From positions 1-64,000 of the forward strand of contig CAWKCG010000028.1 of assembly GCA_963847965.1 (NCBI GenBank): a stretch of DNA of 64,000 bases, given 5' to 3'. Both the position numbers and the translations under genes were made by a program. The notes beneath the pieces were generated by a model. The model searched no databases. It saw nothing but the letters and a program-made list of their open reading frames with translations, and was not told the DNA's origin. The DNA is from Palsa-504 sp963847965 (GTDB lineage Bacteria > Actinomycetota > Actinomycetes > Streptosporangiales > Streptosporangiaceae). This document shows positions 52,441 to 61,784 of this stretch, piece by piece; the first letter of the stretch is position 1, and every line of letters begins with the position of its first letter.

Positions 52441-54516
52441 ATGTCGTCTGCGGGGCTGCGCGCGCCCGGCGCGGACGATCCGGTGCCCGACATCGACGCC
52501 AGCTTGTCGGCGGTGAACGCGGTCTTCGCCTTGTCGCTGATCTTGACCCAGGCGTCGTCTCCCGGCGATCTCATCCGCCTGGTCACCACGGCCATCCCGT
52601 CCGTCGCGCACTGCGAGAAGGCCGTGACCTGGCATCCCCGCCAGTCGGGAGATTACTACGAGCGCGCCCCCGATGACCTCGTCGACGCCCTGGCCGGGCT
52701 TACCGAGCCCAGCCGTCTCGGCCAGGATGGTTCCCCCTCCTACTGGGCGTTCCCGCTGATGTCCCGGCTCGGGGGCGAGCCGGTCTTCCTGGTGGTGACC
52801 GCGCGTGATCCCCTCTCCGCCGAGGAAGTCTTCCTGCTGTCGGTGCTCGCGCAACTGAGCGGCACGGTCATCGCCAGGCTGGAGCTGATCGCGGCCGAAC
52901 GGGTGAACAGCCAGCTGGTGGCCACGCTCAACGCCGAGCTCAATTCGACTGTCTCGACCCTGACCAAGATCATGGAGGTCCACCGCAGGCTGAACGAGAT
53001 CGTGGCCACCGCCGGGGCGCCCGGCATCGCCGAGACCCTGCACGAGCTCACCGGGTTCGGCGTGGTGATCCAGGATGAGTCAGGCCGTACGCGCGCCACC
53101 GCGGGCGACGTGACCGGCGATGCCCTGACCCAGCTGCCTCGCGTTGAACGGCGGGAACTCATCCGCCGGCTGCGGATCGCGCCGCGCCCGGTCTACCAGG
53201 CCCAGGCCTGGCTGGTTCTGGCCAGCCCGCGGACCGGGATTGGAAGCATCATCGCGCTCGCCGACCCGGCGCGCGAGGCGGGCGAGACCGATCTGGCCGC
53301 GCTGCAGTACGCGGCGACCGTGCTGAGCGTGGAACTGGCCCGCCTGCGCAGCCTGGCCGAGGCCAGGCTGCGCAGCAAGTCCGACCGCGATCGTGACATC
53401 GCCCGAGCCCGGGCGGCCGAGCTCGCAGCCAGCGAGACTCGCCAGCGGGCCATCTTGGAAGCCGCCCTCGACGCGGTCATCAGCGTTGACCGGTTCGCCC
53501 GCGTGACGTACGTCAACAGCGCATTCGAGGACATTTTCGGCTACCGGGCCGACGAGGTGACGGGCCGGGAACTCGCCGAGCTGATCGTGCCCCCGTCCCT
53601 GCGCGAGGCACACCGGCAGGGTTTCGCCCGGCACGTGGCGACCGGGGAGCGGCGCATCCTGGACCAGCGTCTCGAGATGACGGCGATGCGCGCCGACGGG
53701 AGTGAGTTCCCGGCGGAGGTGACGGTGACCCGGACCGGGCCGTCCGCCGAGCCTGTATTTACCGGCTACGTCCGCGACATTACCGAACGCAGGCGCGCGG
53801 AGCAGGAGCTGATGGCATCGCGGGCGCGGCTGGTGACCGCTTCCGATGAGGCCCGCCGGCGCGTCACCCGCGACCTGCATGACGGCGCCCAGCAGCGGTT
53901 CGTGACCACGCTCATCAATCTCCAGCTCGCCGAGCAGAAGTGGGATTCCGCCCCCGAGCAGGCCAGGGAACTGCTCGGCCAGGCCATCGGCGACGCCCGG
54001 CACGGGCTCGAGGACCTGCGCGAGATCGCGGCCGGCATCCACCCCGCGATCCTCGCCCAGCGCGGGCTGGCCGCGGCCATCGACGGCCTCGCCGCCCGGC
54101 TGCCGATCCCGGTCCAGCTCGACGTGCCCGACCGGAGGCTTCCGGCACCAGTCGAGGCCAGCGTGTACTTCTTCTGTACCGAAGCGCTCACCAACGTGGT
54201 CAGGCACGCCCGCGCCACGTCCGCCTGGGTGCGAGTGGACGTCGACGCGGACCGGTGCGAGGTCGAGGTGCGGGACGACGGGACAGGCGGGGCGCGACCC
54301 CGGTCGGAGGTCAGCGGGCTGGCCGGCCTGCGCGACCGTATCGGCGCGCTGCAGGGCACGGTGGAGATCGTCAGCCCGCCCAGCGGCGGGACCCTGCTGA
54401 GGGCCACCATTCCCCTCCCGGCCGGTCCGCCCGGCCAGGCGGGCGTACCTTTATACCGTGCGCCAGGACCGGCTGATTCGCGTCATCGTGGGCGAGGACC
54501 AGCCCTTCGTCCGTGA
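52441..54516 (+). CDS. Soluble GAF-PAS sensor histidine kinase (HisKA_3, NarX/LiaS type)
   Basis: 691 residues. Two GAF-like regions (about 25-165 and 180-300), a short coiled coil, one PAS domain (about 335-450: AILEAALDAVISVDRFARVTY), the HisKA_3 box RDLHDGAQQRF with the phosphorylated His, and HATPase with TEALTNVVRHA and VRDDGTGG. There is no transmembrane helix. The tail overlaps the response regulator by 59 nt. It should sense an internal ligand, redox or gas signal together with the MEDS protein and phosphorylate the regulator at 54458. Confidence 0.92.
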   Translation: MSSAGLRAPGADDPVPDIDASLSAVNAVFALSLILTQASSPGDLIRLVTTAIPSVAHCEKAVTWHPRQSGDYYERAPDDLVDALAGLTEPSRLGQDGSPSYWAFPLMSRLGGEPVFLVVTARDPLSAEEVFLLSVLAQLSGTVIARLELIAAERVNSQLVATLNAELNSTVSTLTKIMEVHRRLNEIVATAGAPGIAETLHELTGFGVVIQDESGRTRATAGDVTGDALTQLPRVERRELIRRLRIAPRPVYQAQAWLVLASPRTGIGSIIALADPAREAGETDLAALQYAATVLSVELARLRSLAEARLRSKSDRDRDIARARAAELAASETRQRAILEAALDAVISVDRFARVTYVNSAFEDIFGYRADEVTGRELAELIVPPSLREAHRQGFARHVATGERRILDQRLEMTAMRADGSEFPAEVTVTRTGPSAEPVFTGYVRDITERRRAEQELMASRARLVTASDEARRRVTRDLHDGAQQRFVTTLINLQLAEQKWDSAPEQARELLGQAIGDARHGLEDLREIAAGIHPAILAQRGLAAAIDGLAARLPIPVQLDVPDRRLPAPVEASVYFFCTEALTNVVRHARATSAWVRVDVDADRCEVEVRDDGTGGARPRSEVSGLAGLRDRIGALQGTVEIVSPPSGGTLLRATIPLPAGPPGQAGVPLYRAPGPADSRHRGRGPALRP

Positions 54517-55123
54517 AGGCATCGTGCGTGTCCTCGAGGACGGCGGATTCGAGGTGGCGGGCACCGCAGCCGATGCGCGCGACCTGGTGCGGATGGCCGA
54601 CGCCTACCACCCGGACGTGATCATCACCGACATCCAGATGCCCCCTGATCACGCCGACGACGGGCTCCGGGCGGCGCTGGCGGCCCGGGCGGCCCGGCCC
54701 GCGGTCGGGGTGCTGGTCCTGTCCCAGTTCCTGGAGGACTCGTACGCGTTCGCCTTGGTCGCCGACGGCGCCCAGGGCGTCGGCTACCTGCTGAAGGAGA
54801 AGGTCGGCGACCTGCGGGTGTTCACCGACGCGGTACGCCGCGTGGCTGAGGGCGGTTCGGTGCTCGACCCGGATGTGGTCGCGCGGCTGGTGGGGCGCAA
54901 GCGGAAGGCCAGCCCACTGGACGACCTGACCCCACGTGAGGGGCAGGTGCTCGCGCTGATCGCCGAGGGCCGCTCCAACGTCGGCATCGCGCATGAGCTC
55001 GTGGTCACGGTAGCCGCGGTCGAGCGGCACGTGACCAGCATCTTCGGCAAGCTCGGACTGCACCAGTCAACCGAAGAACACCGCCGGGTACTGGCCGTGC
55101 TCAAGTACCTGCAGGCGTCGTGA
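54458..55123 (+). CDS. NarL/LuxR-family response regulator
   Basis: 221 residues from GTG 54458. The receiver has GEDQ (13-14), phosphoacceptor Asp58 in DVIITDIQMP, LSQF in place of the usual Thr/Ser region and Lys in YLLKEKVGD. The HTH reads LTPREGQVLALIAEGRSNVGIA, then VVTVAAVERHVTSIFGKLGL. It pairs with the overlapping kinase gene. It is the best candidate in the window to bind motif 1 (inference). Confidence 0.92.
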   Translation: MRQDRLIRVIVGEDQPFVREGIVRVLEDGGFEVAGTAADARDLVRMADAYHPDVIITDIQMPPDHADDGLRAALAARAARPAVGVLVLSQFLEDSYAFALVADGAQGVGYLLKEKVGDLRVFTDAVRRVAEGGSVLDPDVVARLVGRKRKASPLDDLTPREGQVLALIAEGRSNVGIAHELVVTVAAVERHVTSIFGKLGLHQSTEEHRRVLAVLKYLQAS

Positions 55124-55469
55124 ACAGGCTCCCGAGGTCGGCGGTAGCTAGGTCCTCCTTGGCCACGAACGCCGCCGCGGCGCAGTCCTTCAGTACCCGG
55201 TCGGGCAGGCGGGCGAAGTCGGCGGAGGTCAGCACGATCCGGGCGTCCGGGCAGGCCGCGGCGAGCGACGCGGCCACCGCGAAGCCGTCCCGGCCCGGGA
55301 GGTTGATGTCCAGGAGAATCCCGTCCGGGCACACGTGACCGACGGCCGCCAGGGCCTGGTCCCCGTCTTCGACCGTCGCGAGCACGTCGAAACCCCGCTC
55401 GGCGAGCAGTCCGGCCGCCATGTCGCGGAAGTGCGGACTGTCGTCGACGATCAGGATCCTGTTCGTCAC
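55101..55469 (-). CDS. Stand-alone receiver-domain protein
   Basis: 122 residues from GTG 55469. ILIVDDSPHFRD holds the acidic pair, ILLDINLPGRDG the phosphoacceptor Asp, VLTSAD the Thr/Ser, and a Lys stands in FVAKEDL. There is no output domain. It overlaps the NarL-type gene tail to tail by 23 nt. It may compete for phosphate with the neighbouring regulator or act on another partner. The start codon lacks a strong ribosome site. Confidence 0.82.
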   Translation of the reverse strand: MTNRILIVDDSPHFRDMAAGLLAERGFDVLATVEDGDQALAAVGHVCPDGILLDINLPGRDGFAVAASLAAACPDARIVLTSADFARLPDRVLKDCAAAAFVAKEDLATADLGSLFTTPAGT

Positions 55470-55596
55470 GGAGCGATCATGGCCAACGCGCGACCCCAAG
55501 ACAATCGGGAGAACCCCACAATCGGGAGTTCCCGCGATCCGGGTCTCGGGTCCCGGGCCGCCCGACGGCGTGCGGGACCTCGCCAGTGATGCAGGT

Positions 55597-55620
55597 CCAG
55601 GGATTCTCACGGGCGCGATG
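55597..55620 (+). promoter_or_regulatory. Motif 1 copy upstream of the disulfide oxidoreductase gene
   Basis: CCAGGG, spacer ATTCTC, then ACGGGCGCGATG. It ends 73 nt before ATG 55694. A further CCTGGGACCCTGG stretch lies just downstream. Confidence 0.7.
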
Positions 55621-55693
55621 CCGTGCCTGACCTGGGACCCTGGAAGAAGAAGTTCTCGTCAGATGCACCGTGGTCAAGCGAAGGACGGATGTC

Positions 55694-57058
55694 ATGGGAA
55701 CAGCAGGAGACGCGCAGTCGGCCGCGAACGGCTATGACTACGACGTGATCGTCGTGGGCGCGGGCTCGCCTGGGGAGCACTGTGCCGGGGAACTGGCTGA
55801 CGGCGGCCTGCGGGTCGCGGTGGTTGAGCGGGACCTGGCCGGCGGTGAGTGCTCGTACTGGGCGTGCATCCCGTCCAAGACGCTGCTGCGGCCAGGCGAG
55901 GCCGTGGCCGACGCCCGCGACGCGGCGGCCAGCGCACAGGTCGACGTCGGACAGGCGCTGGCCTGGCGTGACTCCAATGTCTCTGACTACTCCGACGACG
56001 GGCAGGTGAGCTGGCTGGCCGGCAAGGGCATCGACCTGATCCGCGGGACGGGGCGGCTGGCCGGGCCGGGCGTGGTCGAGGTCGCCGGGGTGCCGCACAC
56101 GGCCCGGCACGTCGTGGTGGCGACCGGCTCGGATCCGGTCATCCCGCCGGTGCCGGGGCTGCGCGACCTGGCGGGAATCTGGACCAACCGCGAGGTGACC
56201 GGCATGAAGGCCGTCCCGCGCCGCCTGCTGATCCTCGGCGGCGGCCCGGTCGGCGCCGAGATGGCCCAGGCCGTGCGGCGGCTGGGCGGCGAGGTGGCCC
56301 TCGTCGAGGCGGCTCCGCACGTGCTGGCCCGCGAGCCCGCCCCGCTCGGCGAGGCGCTCGGGGAGGTGCTGCGCCGCGACGGCATCGAGCTGTTCGTGGG
56401 TACCCAGGCGACTGCGGCGCACCGCGACGGTGAGGACTATGTGCTGACCCTGGCCAGCGGCCAGGAGGTGCGCGGCGACCACCTGCTCGTGGGCACGGGC
56501 AGGCGCCCGCGCATGCCGGCGGGGCTGGACGCGGCAGGCGCGACGTTCGACGCGCATGGCATCCGGGTCGACGAGCAGCTGCGCGCGGGCGAACGCCTGT
56601 GGGCCGTCGGCGACGTCACCGGTATCCGGCTGCTGACGCACGTCGGCAAGTACCAGGGCGAGGTCGTCGCCGCGAACATCCTCGGTGAGCCACGCCAGGC
56701 CCACTACGAGGCCATACCGGATGTGGTCTACACCGACCCGCAGGCGGCCTCGGTCGGCGCGGCCGAAGCACCGTTCAGCGCGACGGTCCCGATCTCCGGG
56801 GTCGCCAAGACCGCCACCTACACGCGCGCCGCGTCCAACGGGTTCCTGACCCTGCTCAGCGACGGCGACCGGCTAACCGGCGGCTACGCACTCGGCCCGG
56901 AAGCCGGAGAATGGATGCAGCAGGCCACCCTCGCCATCCACGCCCGCGTTCCGCTGCCGGTGCTGCGCGACGTCATCCAGCCTTTCCCGACGTTCTCCGA
57001 GATCTACGTCGCCGCGCTCAAGGCGCTGAACAGCCAGATCACGGCGGCCCGGCACTAG
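55694..57058 (+). CDS. Pyridine nucleotide-disulfide oxidoreductase (mercuric reductase/lipoamide dehydrogenase-like)
   Basis: 454 residues from ATG 55694 (AAGGA 8 nt upstream). FAD motif VIVVGAGSPGEHCAGELA, redox-active pair in GGECSYWACIPSK (Cys-x4-Cys), NAD(P) motif ILGGGPVGAEMAQ, and a second FAD block LWAVGDVTG. The C-terminal segment has QPFPTFSEIY where dehydrogenases have HPTxxE, so the catalytic His is absent and the true substrate probably differs from lipoamide. No lipoamide or mer genes are nearby. Motif 1 upstream suggests induction under stress. Confidence 0.9.
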   Translation: MGTAGDAQSAANGYDYDVIVVGAGSPGEHCAGELADGGLRVAVVERDLAGGECSYWACIPSKTLLRPGEAVADARDAAASAQVDVGQALAWRDSNVSDYSDDGQVSWLAGKGIDLIRGTGRLAGPGVVEVAGVPHTARHVVVATGSDPVIPPVPGLRDLAGIWTNREVTGMKAVPRRLLILGGGPVGAEMAQAVRRLGGEVALVEAAPHVLAREPAPLGEALGEVLRRDGIELFVGTQATAAHRDGEDYVLTLASGQEVRGDHLLVGTGRRPRMPAGLDAAGATFDAHGIRVDEQLRAGERLWAVGDVTGIRLLTHVGKYQGEVVAANILGEPRQAHYEAIPDVVYTDPQAASVGAAEAPFSATVPISGVAKTATYTRAASNGFLTLLSDGDRLTGGYALGPEAGEWMQQATLAIHARVPLPVLRDVIQPFPTFSEIYVAALKALNSQITAARH

Positions 57059-57067
57059 TACGGGTGG

Positions 57068-59836
57068 TCATATCCTGGTTAGCCGCATGGCCTCCGTGGT
57101 ACCAGGCAGCGCATCCCTGAGCTGCCGACGGGAGCTGATGCCGAGTTTGACGCAGACGTTGCGCAAGTGCCACTCCACGGTGCGATCGCTGAGGAACAGC
57201 TCGGCGCCGATCTCCCTATTGGTCCTCCCGTCCCGTGCGTGCATGGCGATCTGCATCTCCTGCGCGGTCAGGTCCCGTTCAGTCCCGGCTACGCGCCGGC
57301 GCGCGGTCTCGCCGGTGGCCAGCAGCTCACGTCGGGCACGCTCGGCGAACCCGGCCGCTCCCATCGGGCCTAGCATCTCGGCTGCGCGATGAAGCTGGTC
57401 GCGGGCGTCGACCCGGCGGTTCTGGCGGCGGAGCCACTCTCCGTAGACCAGGTGCGCGCGAGCCAGGTCGACGCGGGCCCGCGACCGGCCCAAGTAGTCG
57501 ATAGCCGCCTGGTAGAGGTCCTCTCGATCGCTCAGCAGCGCCTGAGAGCGAGCCTGGACGCCGAGCGCCCAGTCAGTGCCCGCGGCCATGGCGATACCGG
57601 ACAGGGTGCGCATGACCCCCTCGGCACGCCCAGGCTGCCCTGACCGGGCCGCCGCCTCGACCAGTTCGGCCATCGGCCAGCCGGCTACCACCGGCAGCCC
57701 GGCGTGCTCGATGGCGTCCTCGGCCGCGGACAGCGCTTGTGCGTACTTGCCCAGGCCGTTGTGAAGCACGGCGGCGGCCCATTTCGCCGCGGCCACCCCG
57801 AGTCCTTCGCCGCGCAGGGCGGCGTCCTGCTCGCTGCTGCTGATCAGGGCCAGCGCCGGGTCCTCATGACCGCGCAGCGCCGCCAGGCCGAGGGCGCCGT
57901 ACGGGACGGCCCTGATGCCCGTGGCTTCGGCTATGGCCTCCGCGTCGGTGGCCAGGGAATCCGCTGCGGCTAGGTCGCCGGCCAGCCAACGCATGCAGCT
58001 GAGCGCGTTGAGGGCTGACGGCAGGTCACTGAGCGCTCCCTCGGCGCGGGCCAGCCTGACGTACCGGCTGGCGAGCGCTTCCCCGGCGCGGTCATCCCAC
58101 AGTTGCAGCGCTCCGGTATAGGCCAGCGGCAGCAGGCTAAGCTCGGCCGCAGTGGTCATCTCGCCTCCGAAGCCGCTGATGGCGCGGCGCACAAGCGACG
58201 CTCCCGCCGCAAGCTCGCCGCTGAAGCTAGCGGCCAGTCCGGCCAGGAGGGCGTCGGGCGGCCCTGGGAAATCCGTACCCGAAGACGCTTCTCGCGCCGC
58301 GCGCGCCACGTCCGCCATCGTTGCGCCGGGAGCCGCCCGGCGGCCGGCGCACAGCGCGGCGCGGAGCGCGTCCAGGTAAGCCGCGCGGGATTGAGCGCCA
58401 TCGAATCGGCTCAGCTGTCGTGCGGCGTCAAGAAGCAGTTGCGATACGTCGCCGCCCCGGTTCACGGTGAACGCGAGCCTGGCGCGCACCAGGTCGGCGC
58501 GCGCTTGCCGGTGATCGTCCACAGTGTCGGTCTCCGTCAGGTCGAGCAGCTTCGCCGCGGCCGAGGGTTCGCCCGCCTGAAGCATGACCGAAGCAGCGGC
58601 GAGGCTTCTTTCTGCCCGCCGCGCCGCATCTGGTGTCGCAATGGCGGCGCGTTCGAGGAACGCGGCTGCGGCGGCGAGGCCGCCGCGCGCCTGTGCCCGG
58701 CCTGCCGTGCGCTCCAGTTCGGCGGCGACGTCCTCGTCTAGTTCGATCAGCGCCTTGGCCTGGTGCCAGGCGCGGCGGTCAGGATCAGCGCGCGGATGAG
58801 TCGCCTGCGCTAGGGCGCGGTGGGCCGATCGGCGCTGCTGCAGGCGCGGGACCCGGTAGGCCGTCGATCGGACCGCGAGATCCCGGAAGACGACCCGGCC
58901 GTCGAACGTGATCAAGCCGGCCTCCGCCGCGGGGACCGCGGCCTCACTGGTGATCCCCAGCTGCGCGGCCGCCCGCCACAGCAGGGCCGGATCGCCGGTC
59001 GGGTCAGCCGCCGCGAGGAGAAGCAACTGACGGGTCTCGGGGGGAAGCTCGCTCAGCTCGGCGAACAGGGGCCCCGATGTGCTGGCAGAAAGCACATCGG
59101 GGAGCCCGAGGCCCCCGGCCAGCTGCGACGGCGATACCTCATGCAGCAGGCCAAGCAACGCCCCGGGGATCCCCCCGGCTTCGGCGAGTATCTGATCCCG
59201 TACCCGGTCATCGATCGGGAACCGCACGACGGAGGCCAGGAGGTCGCGGGCGTCCGCGTCGCGCAGCCCGCCAAGCGCCATCGTGGGCAGGTCGTCTAGC
59301 TCCGTGACCGGCTCTGGCGCGGCGAAGAGCACCAGAAGGGGTTCGGTGGTCAGCCGGCGTGCCGCGAACCCAAGAGCCTGCCTTGACGCCTGGTCCAGCC
59401 AGTGTGCTTCGTCAATCACGCAGATGAGCGGATGGTCGGCGGCCGACTCGGCCAAGAGGCCGAGTACCGCCAGGCCCACCAGGAAGAGATCAGGTCCGGT
59501 ACCCGCCCGCATGCCGAACACGATCTCAAGCGCCTCACGCTGGGGGCCAGGCAGGCGGCCGAGCAGATCGAGCATCGTCCCGCACAGCAGGTGCAGCCCG
59601 CCAAAGGCCAGCTCCGTCTCCGACTCTGCGCCTGCCGCCCGGACTACCTGGAGGCTGGGGTCCAGCCCGGCGGTGAAGTCCAGCAGGGCCGTCTTTCCCG
59701 TACCGGGCGCGCCGTATATGACGAGCACGGCGCTGGTGGTGGTGCCCCCGCCACGCACGCCGTCAACCAGGTTGGCCAGTCTCTCGCACTCAGCCTTGCG
59801 CCCGTGGAGCCTGAGAGGTTCCCTATTCGCCGACAT
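57068..59836 (-). CDS. Large LuxR-family regulator with AAA/STAND ATPase
   Basis: 922 residues. Walker A VIYGAPGTGKTALLD near residue 40, Walker B-like LICVIDEAHWLD, long TPR-like helical middle, and a C-terminal HTH: LTAQEMQIAMHARDGRTNREIG, then LFLSDRTVEWHLRNVCVKLGI. This is the LAL-type regulator common in actinomycetes, used to control secondary metabolism or catabolic genes. It is full length, unlike the MalT-type gene at 10756. It is convergent with the oxidoreductase gene. The trigger is unknown. Confidence 0.92.
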   Translation of the reverse strand: MSANREPLRLHGRKAECERLANLVDGVRGGGTTTSAVLVIYGAPGTGKTALLDFTAGLDPSLQVVRAAGAESETELAFGGLHLLCGTMLDLLGRLPGPQREALEIVFGMRAGTGPDLFLVGLAVLGLLAESAADHPLICVIDEAHWLDQASRQALGFAARRLTTEPLLVLFAAPEPVTELDDLPTMALGGLRDADARDLLASVVRFPIDDRVRDQILAEAGGIPGALLGLLHEVSPSQLAGGLGLPDVLSASTSGPLFAELSELPPETRQLLLLAAADPTGDPALLWRAAAQLGITSEAAVPAAEAGLITFDGRVVFRDLAVRSTAYRVPRLQQRRSAHRALAQATHPRADPDRRAWHQAKALIELDEDVAAELERTAGRAQARGGLAAAAAFLERAAIATPDAARRAERSLAAASVMLQAGEPSAAAKLLDLTETDTVDDHRQARADLVRARLAFTVNRGGDVSQLLLDAARQLSRFDGAQSRAAYLDALRAALCAGRRAAPGATMADVARAAREASSGTDFPGPPDALLAGLAASFSGELAAGASLVRRAISGFGGEMTTAAELSLLPLAYTGALQLWDDRAGEALASRYVRLARAEGALSDLPSALNALSCMRWLAGDLAAADSLATDAEAIAEATGIRAVPYGALGLAALRGHEDPALALISSSEQDAALRGEGLGVAAAKWAAAVLHNGLGKYAQALSAAEDAIEHAGLPVVAGWPMAELVEAAARSGQPGRAEGVMRTLSGIAMAAGTDWALGVQARSQALLSDREDLYQAAIDYLGRSRARVDLARAHLVYGEWLRRQNRRVDARDQLHRAAEMLGPMGAAGFAERARRELLATGETARRRVAGTERDLTAQEMQIAMHARDGRTNREIGAELFLSDRTVEWHLRNVCVKLGISSRRQLRDALPGTTEAMRLTRI

Positions 59837-59944
59837 GAGACCAGACTGCCGGGCGCGTGCCCTTCAGCCCATTGAGCGCCCCTGAGCCTGCCGCTCAGGA
59901 TTTCCGCGCGACGACGTGGGGTTAACCCTAGGCGGCGCCCCGGA

Positions 59945-60904
59945 TCACAGGCGGGAGGTGAGCTCGGCCACGATGTCCGCCGCCGACTGTGGCTGCCTCG
60001 CAAGCGCAACGCTTTGTCCGGCCCACATCGAGAGCGCCTCGATGTCACCGGTCGTCCCGACCATCGGCGGCGCTGGCTCGTACCGGACGATTTCTTCGCC
60101 TGAGGCGAAGTGCGCGATCACGTCGCCCCATCCGGGCCGCTGGTTGTCTGGGGGGCGGCCTGCGACCTCCCACGCCTCGGCCGTTGAGTTGCGGAGGGCG
60201 CGGTGGGGAGAATCGGGCCACCCGACGTCGTACAGGTTGGGGTACCACTCCGCGTCGGTCTCGGCCGCGGCGATTAGCCGGCGCCGGTAGTCCTCGTGGA
60301 TCGGCATCTCCTCGGCCAGCAGGAACCGCGTGCCCAGCCACGCGGCCTGGGCGCCCAGGGCGAGCACCGCAGCGACGCCGCGAGCATCAGCGATCCCGCC
60401 CGCCGCAATCACCGGCACCGGCGCCACCGCGTCCACCACGGCGGGCACCAGCGGCAGTGTCGCGACGGTACTCCCTACGTGCCCGCCGGCCTCCCAGCCC
60501 TGCGCGACGATCACGTCCACGCCGGACGCGACGGCCCGCCGTGCTTCCTCGGCGGTGCCGACCGTGTGCATGACAATGCCGCCGGCGTCGTGGACCTGCT
60601 TGATGTAGCCGCCGGGGTCACCCATGAAAAACGACACGATCCGCAAGCCAGCGTCGAGGGCCGCCTCAAGGCGGCGGTGACGGTCTTCGGTGAGAACGAG
60701 GTTGCCGCAAAACGGCCGCGCGGTCAGCGCCGCCGTTTCCCGAACCACGGCTCCGATGTCCTCTGACCACGTCAACGTCAGCATGCCGAGCGCGCCGGCA
60801 TTCGAAACCGCCGCGGCCAGCCGGGGAACCGAAACCATGGGCGCCAGGACTATCGGCCGTTCGATCCCGAGCAGCTCGCACACCGGCGTGCGCATCGCGG
60901 TCAT
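59945..60904 (-). CDS. Nitronate monooxygenase (2-nitropropane dioxygenase-like)
   Basis: 319 residues. The TIM-barrel FMN enzyme pattern is clear: ELLGIERPIVLAPM at the start, GDPGGYIKQVHDAGGIV, AQGWEAGGHVG with the family His, and IAAGGIADARGVAAVLALGAQAAWLGTRF for phosphate binding. It oxidises alkyl nitronates such as propionate-3-nitronate, a toxin. It overlaps the peroxiredoxin gene by 4 nt and is its downstream partner. Confidence 0.92.
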   Translation of the reverse strand: MTAMRTPVCELLGIERPIVLAPMVSVPRLAAAVSNAGALGMLTLTWSEDIGAVVRETAALTARPFCGNLVLTEDRHRRLEAALDAGLRIVSFFMGDPGGYIKQVHDAGGIVMHTVGTAEEARRAVASGVDVIVAQGWEAGGHVGSTVATLPLVPAVVDAVAPVPVIAAGGIADARGVAAVLALGAQAAWLGTRFLLAEEMPIHEDYRRRLIAAAETDAEWYPNLYDVGWPDSPHRALRNSTAEAWEVAGRPPDNQRPGWGDVIAHFASGEEIVRYEPAPPMVGTTGDIEALSMWAGQSVALARQPQSAADIVAELTSRL

Positions 60905-61515
60905 GGCTTGCCTGGTTCGACATATGAGGTCGGCACCGACCCGGGGGACCGCCGGTCCCAGCCGTGGAAGTGCGAGTAGTCGCCCGCGTCCCAGGCTTCG
61001 CGGAGCCCCGGGGTGCTCAGGTCCCAGTCCGGGCGGATCTCGGCGGTGGCGGCGCGCAGGTCATGCCACAGGTCGTAGAACGACGGGCGGCCCCAGAACC
61101 AGTAGCCGTTATAGACGCTGTGAATGACCAGCCCCGGCTTGAGCACCAGGGTGTGCGGGATCATCGGGTTGTGCTCGGGGTCGGTGTACTCGGCGATGTC
61201 GAGGTCCTGCTGGACGGTCCGGCCGGGATCGGACAGGAAGGTCCACTGGGCGCCCACCGACGCGCGGAACTCTTGCAAGGTGTGATGGTCGTCGGTCGCG
61301 ATCGTTGCGATCTGGGTGTAGGCCACCGCGACCTTCGAGTAGTTGGCCGCCAGCTCCAGGTGCTGCTGGTGCTCTTTGGGGCAGTAGTTGCCGCGCGCCA
61401 GGGTGAGGACCAGCGGATCGCGGCCCTGAAGCTCGCTGAGCTTACGCACCGTGCCGGTGTGGTCCGGGAGGGCGTAATCGGGGAAGATGCCGCCAGGTGT
61501 GATGTCAGGACGCAT
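60901..61515 (-). CDS. Redoxin/peroxiredoxin-like protein
   Basis: 204 residues. FPDYALPDHTGTVRKLSEL is the entry of a thioredoxin-like AhpC/TSA domain, and ARGNYCPKEHQQHL holds the only likely active Cys (about 47) with one other feature of the family shifted. FLSDPGRTVQQDLDIAEYTD follows. The long C-terminus (GYWFWGRPSFYDLWHDLR) is specific to this subgroup. It probably reduces peroxide or forms part of a stress operon with the nitronate enzyme. Motif 1 lies 74 nt upstream. Confidence 0.85.
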   Translation of the reverse strand: MRPDITPGGIFPDYALPDHTGTVRKLSELQGRDPLVLTLARGNYCPKEHQQHLELAANYSKVAVAYTQIATIATDDHHTLQEFRASVGAQWTFLSDPGRTVQQDLDIAEYTDPEHNPMIPHTLVLKPGLVIHSVYNGYWFWGRPSFYDLWHDLRAATAEIRPDWDLSTPGLREAWDAGDYSHFHGWDRRSPGSVPTSYVEPGKP

Positions 61516-61589
61516 CGGATGACTGCCTCTCAGAGCCTCGACTTCCGGTTGATGACCGCTTACCGTCTATCCTCGTCTTCCGAAGCGCG

Positions 61590-61613
61590 CATCGCACCCG
61601 TCGCGATCCCTGG
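61590..61613 (-). promoter_or_regulatory. Motif 1 copy upstream of the peroxiredoxin operon
   Basis: Read toward the gene: CCAGGG, spacer ATCGCG, then ACGGGTGCGATG. It ends 74 nt before ATG 61515. Both halves are perfect. Confidence 0.7.
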
Positions 61614-61784
61614 CCAGCACCTGGTGGTCCGCCTCCCGGATTGATGCGGGTTTGGAGCGTAGGCAGGTCCCCGGGGCGAGGAACCACCGTTCGTTCGGCT
61701 GGAAAAGAAACATGCCGAACGGCCTATGGTTCATCCTCCGCTGCCCCCGCCACGGCGGGTTGGCTGGTCGTGACTGCTCAGGGG

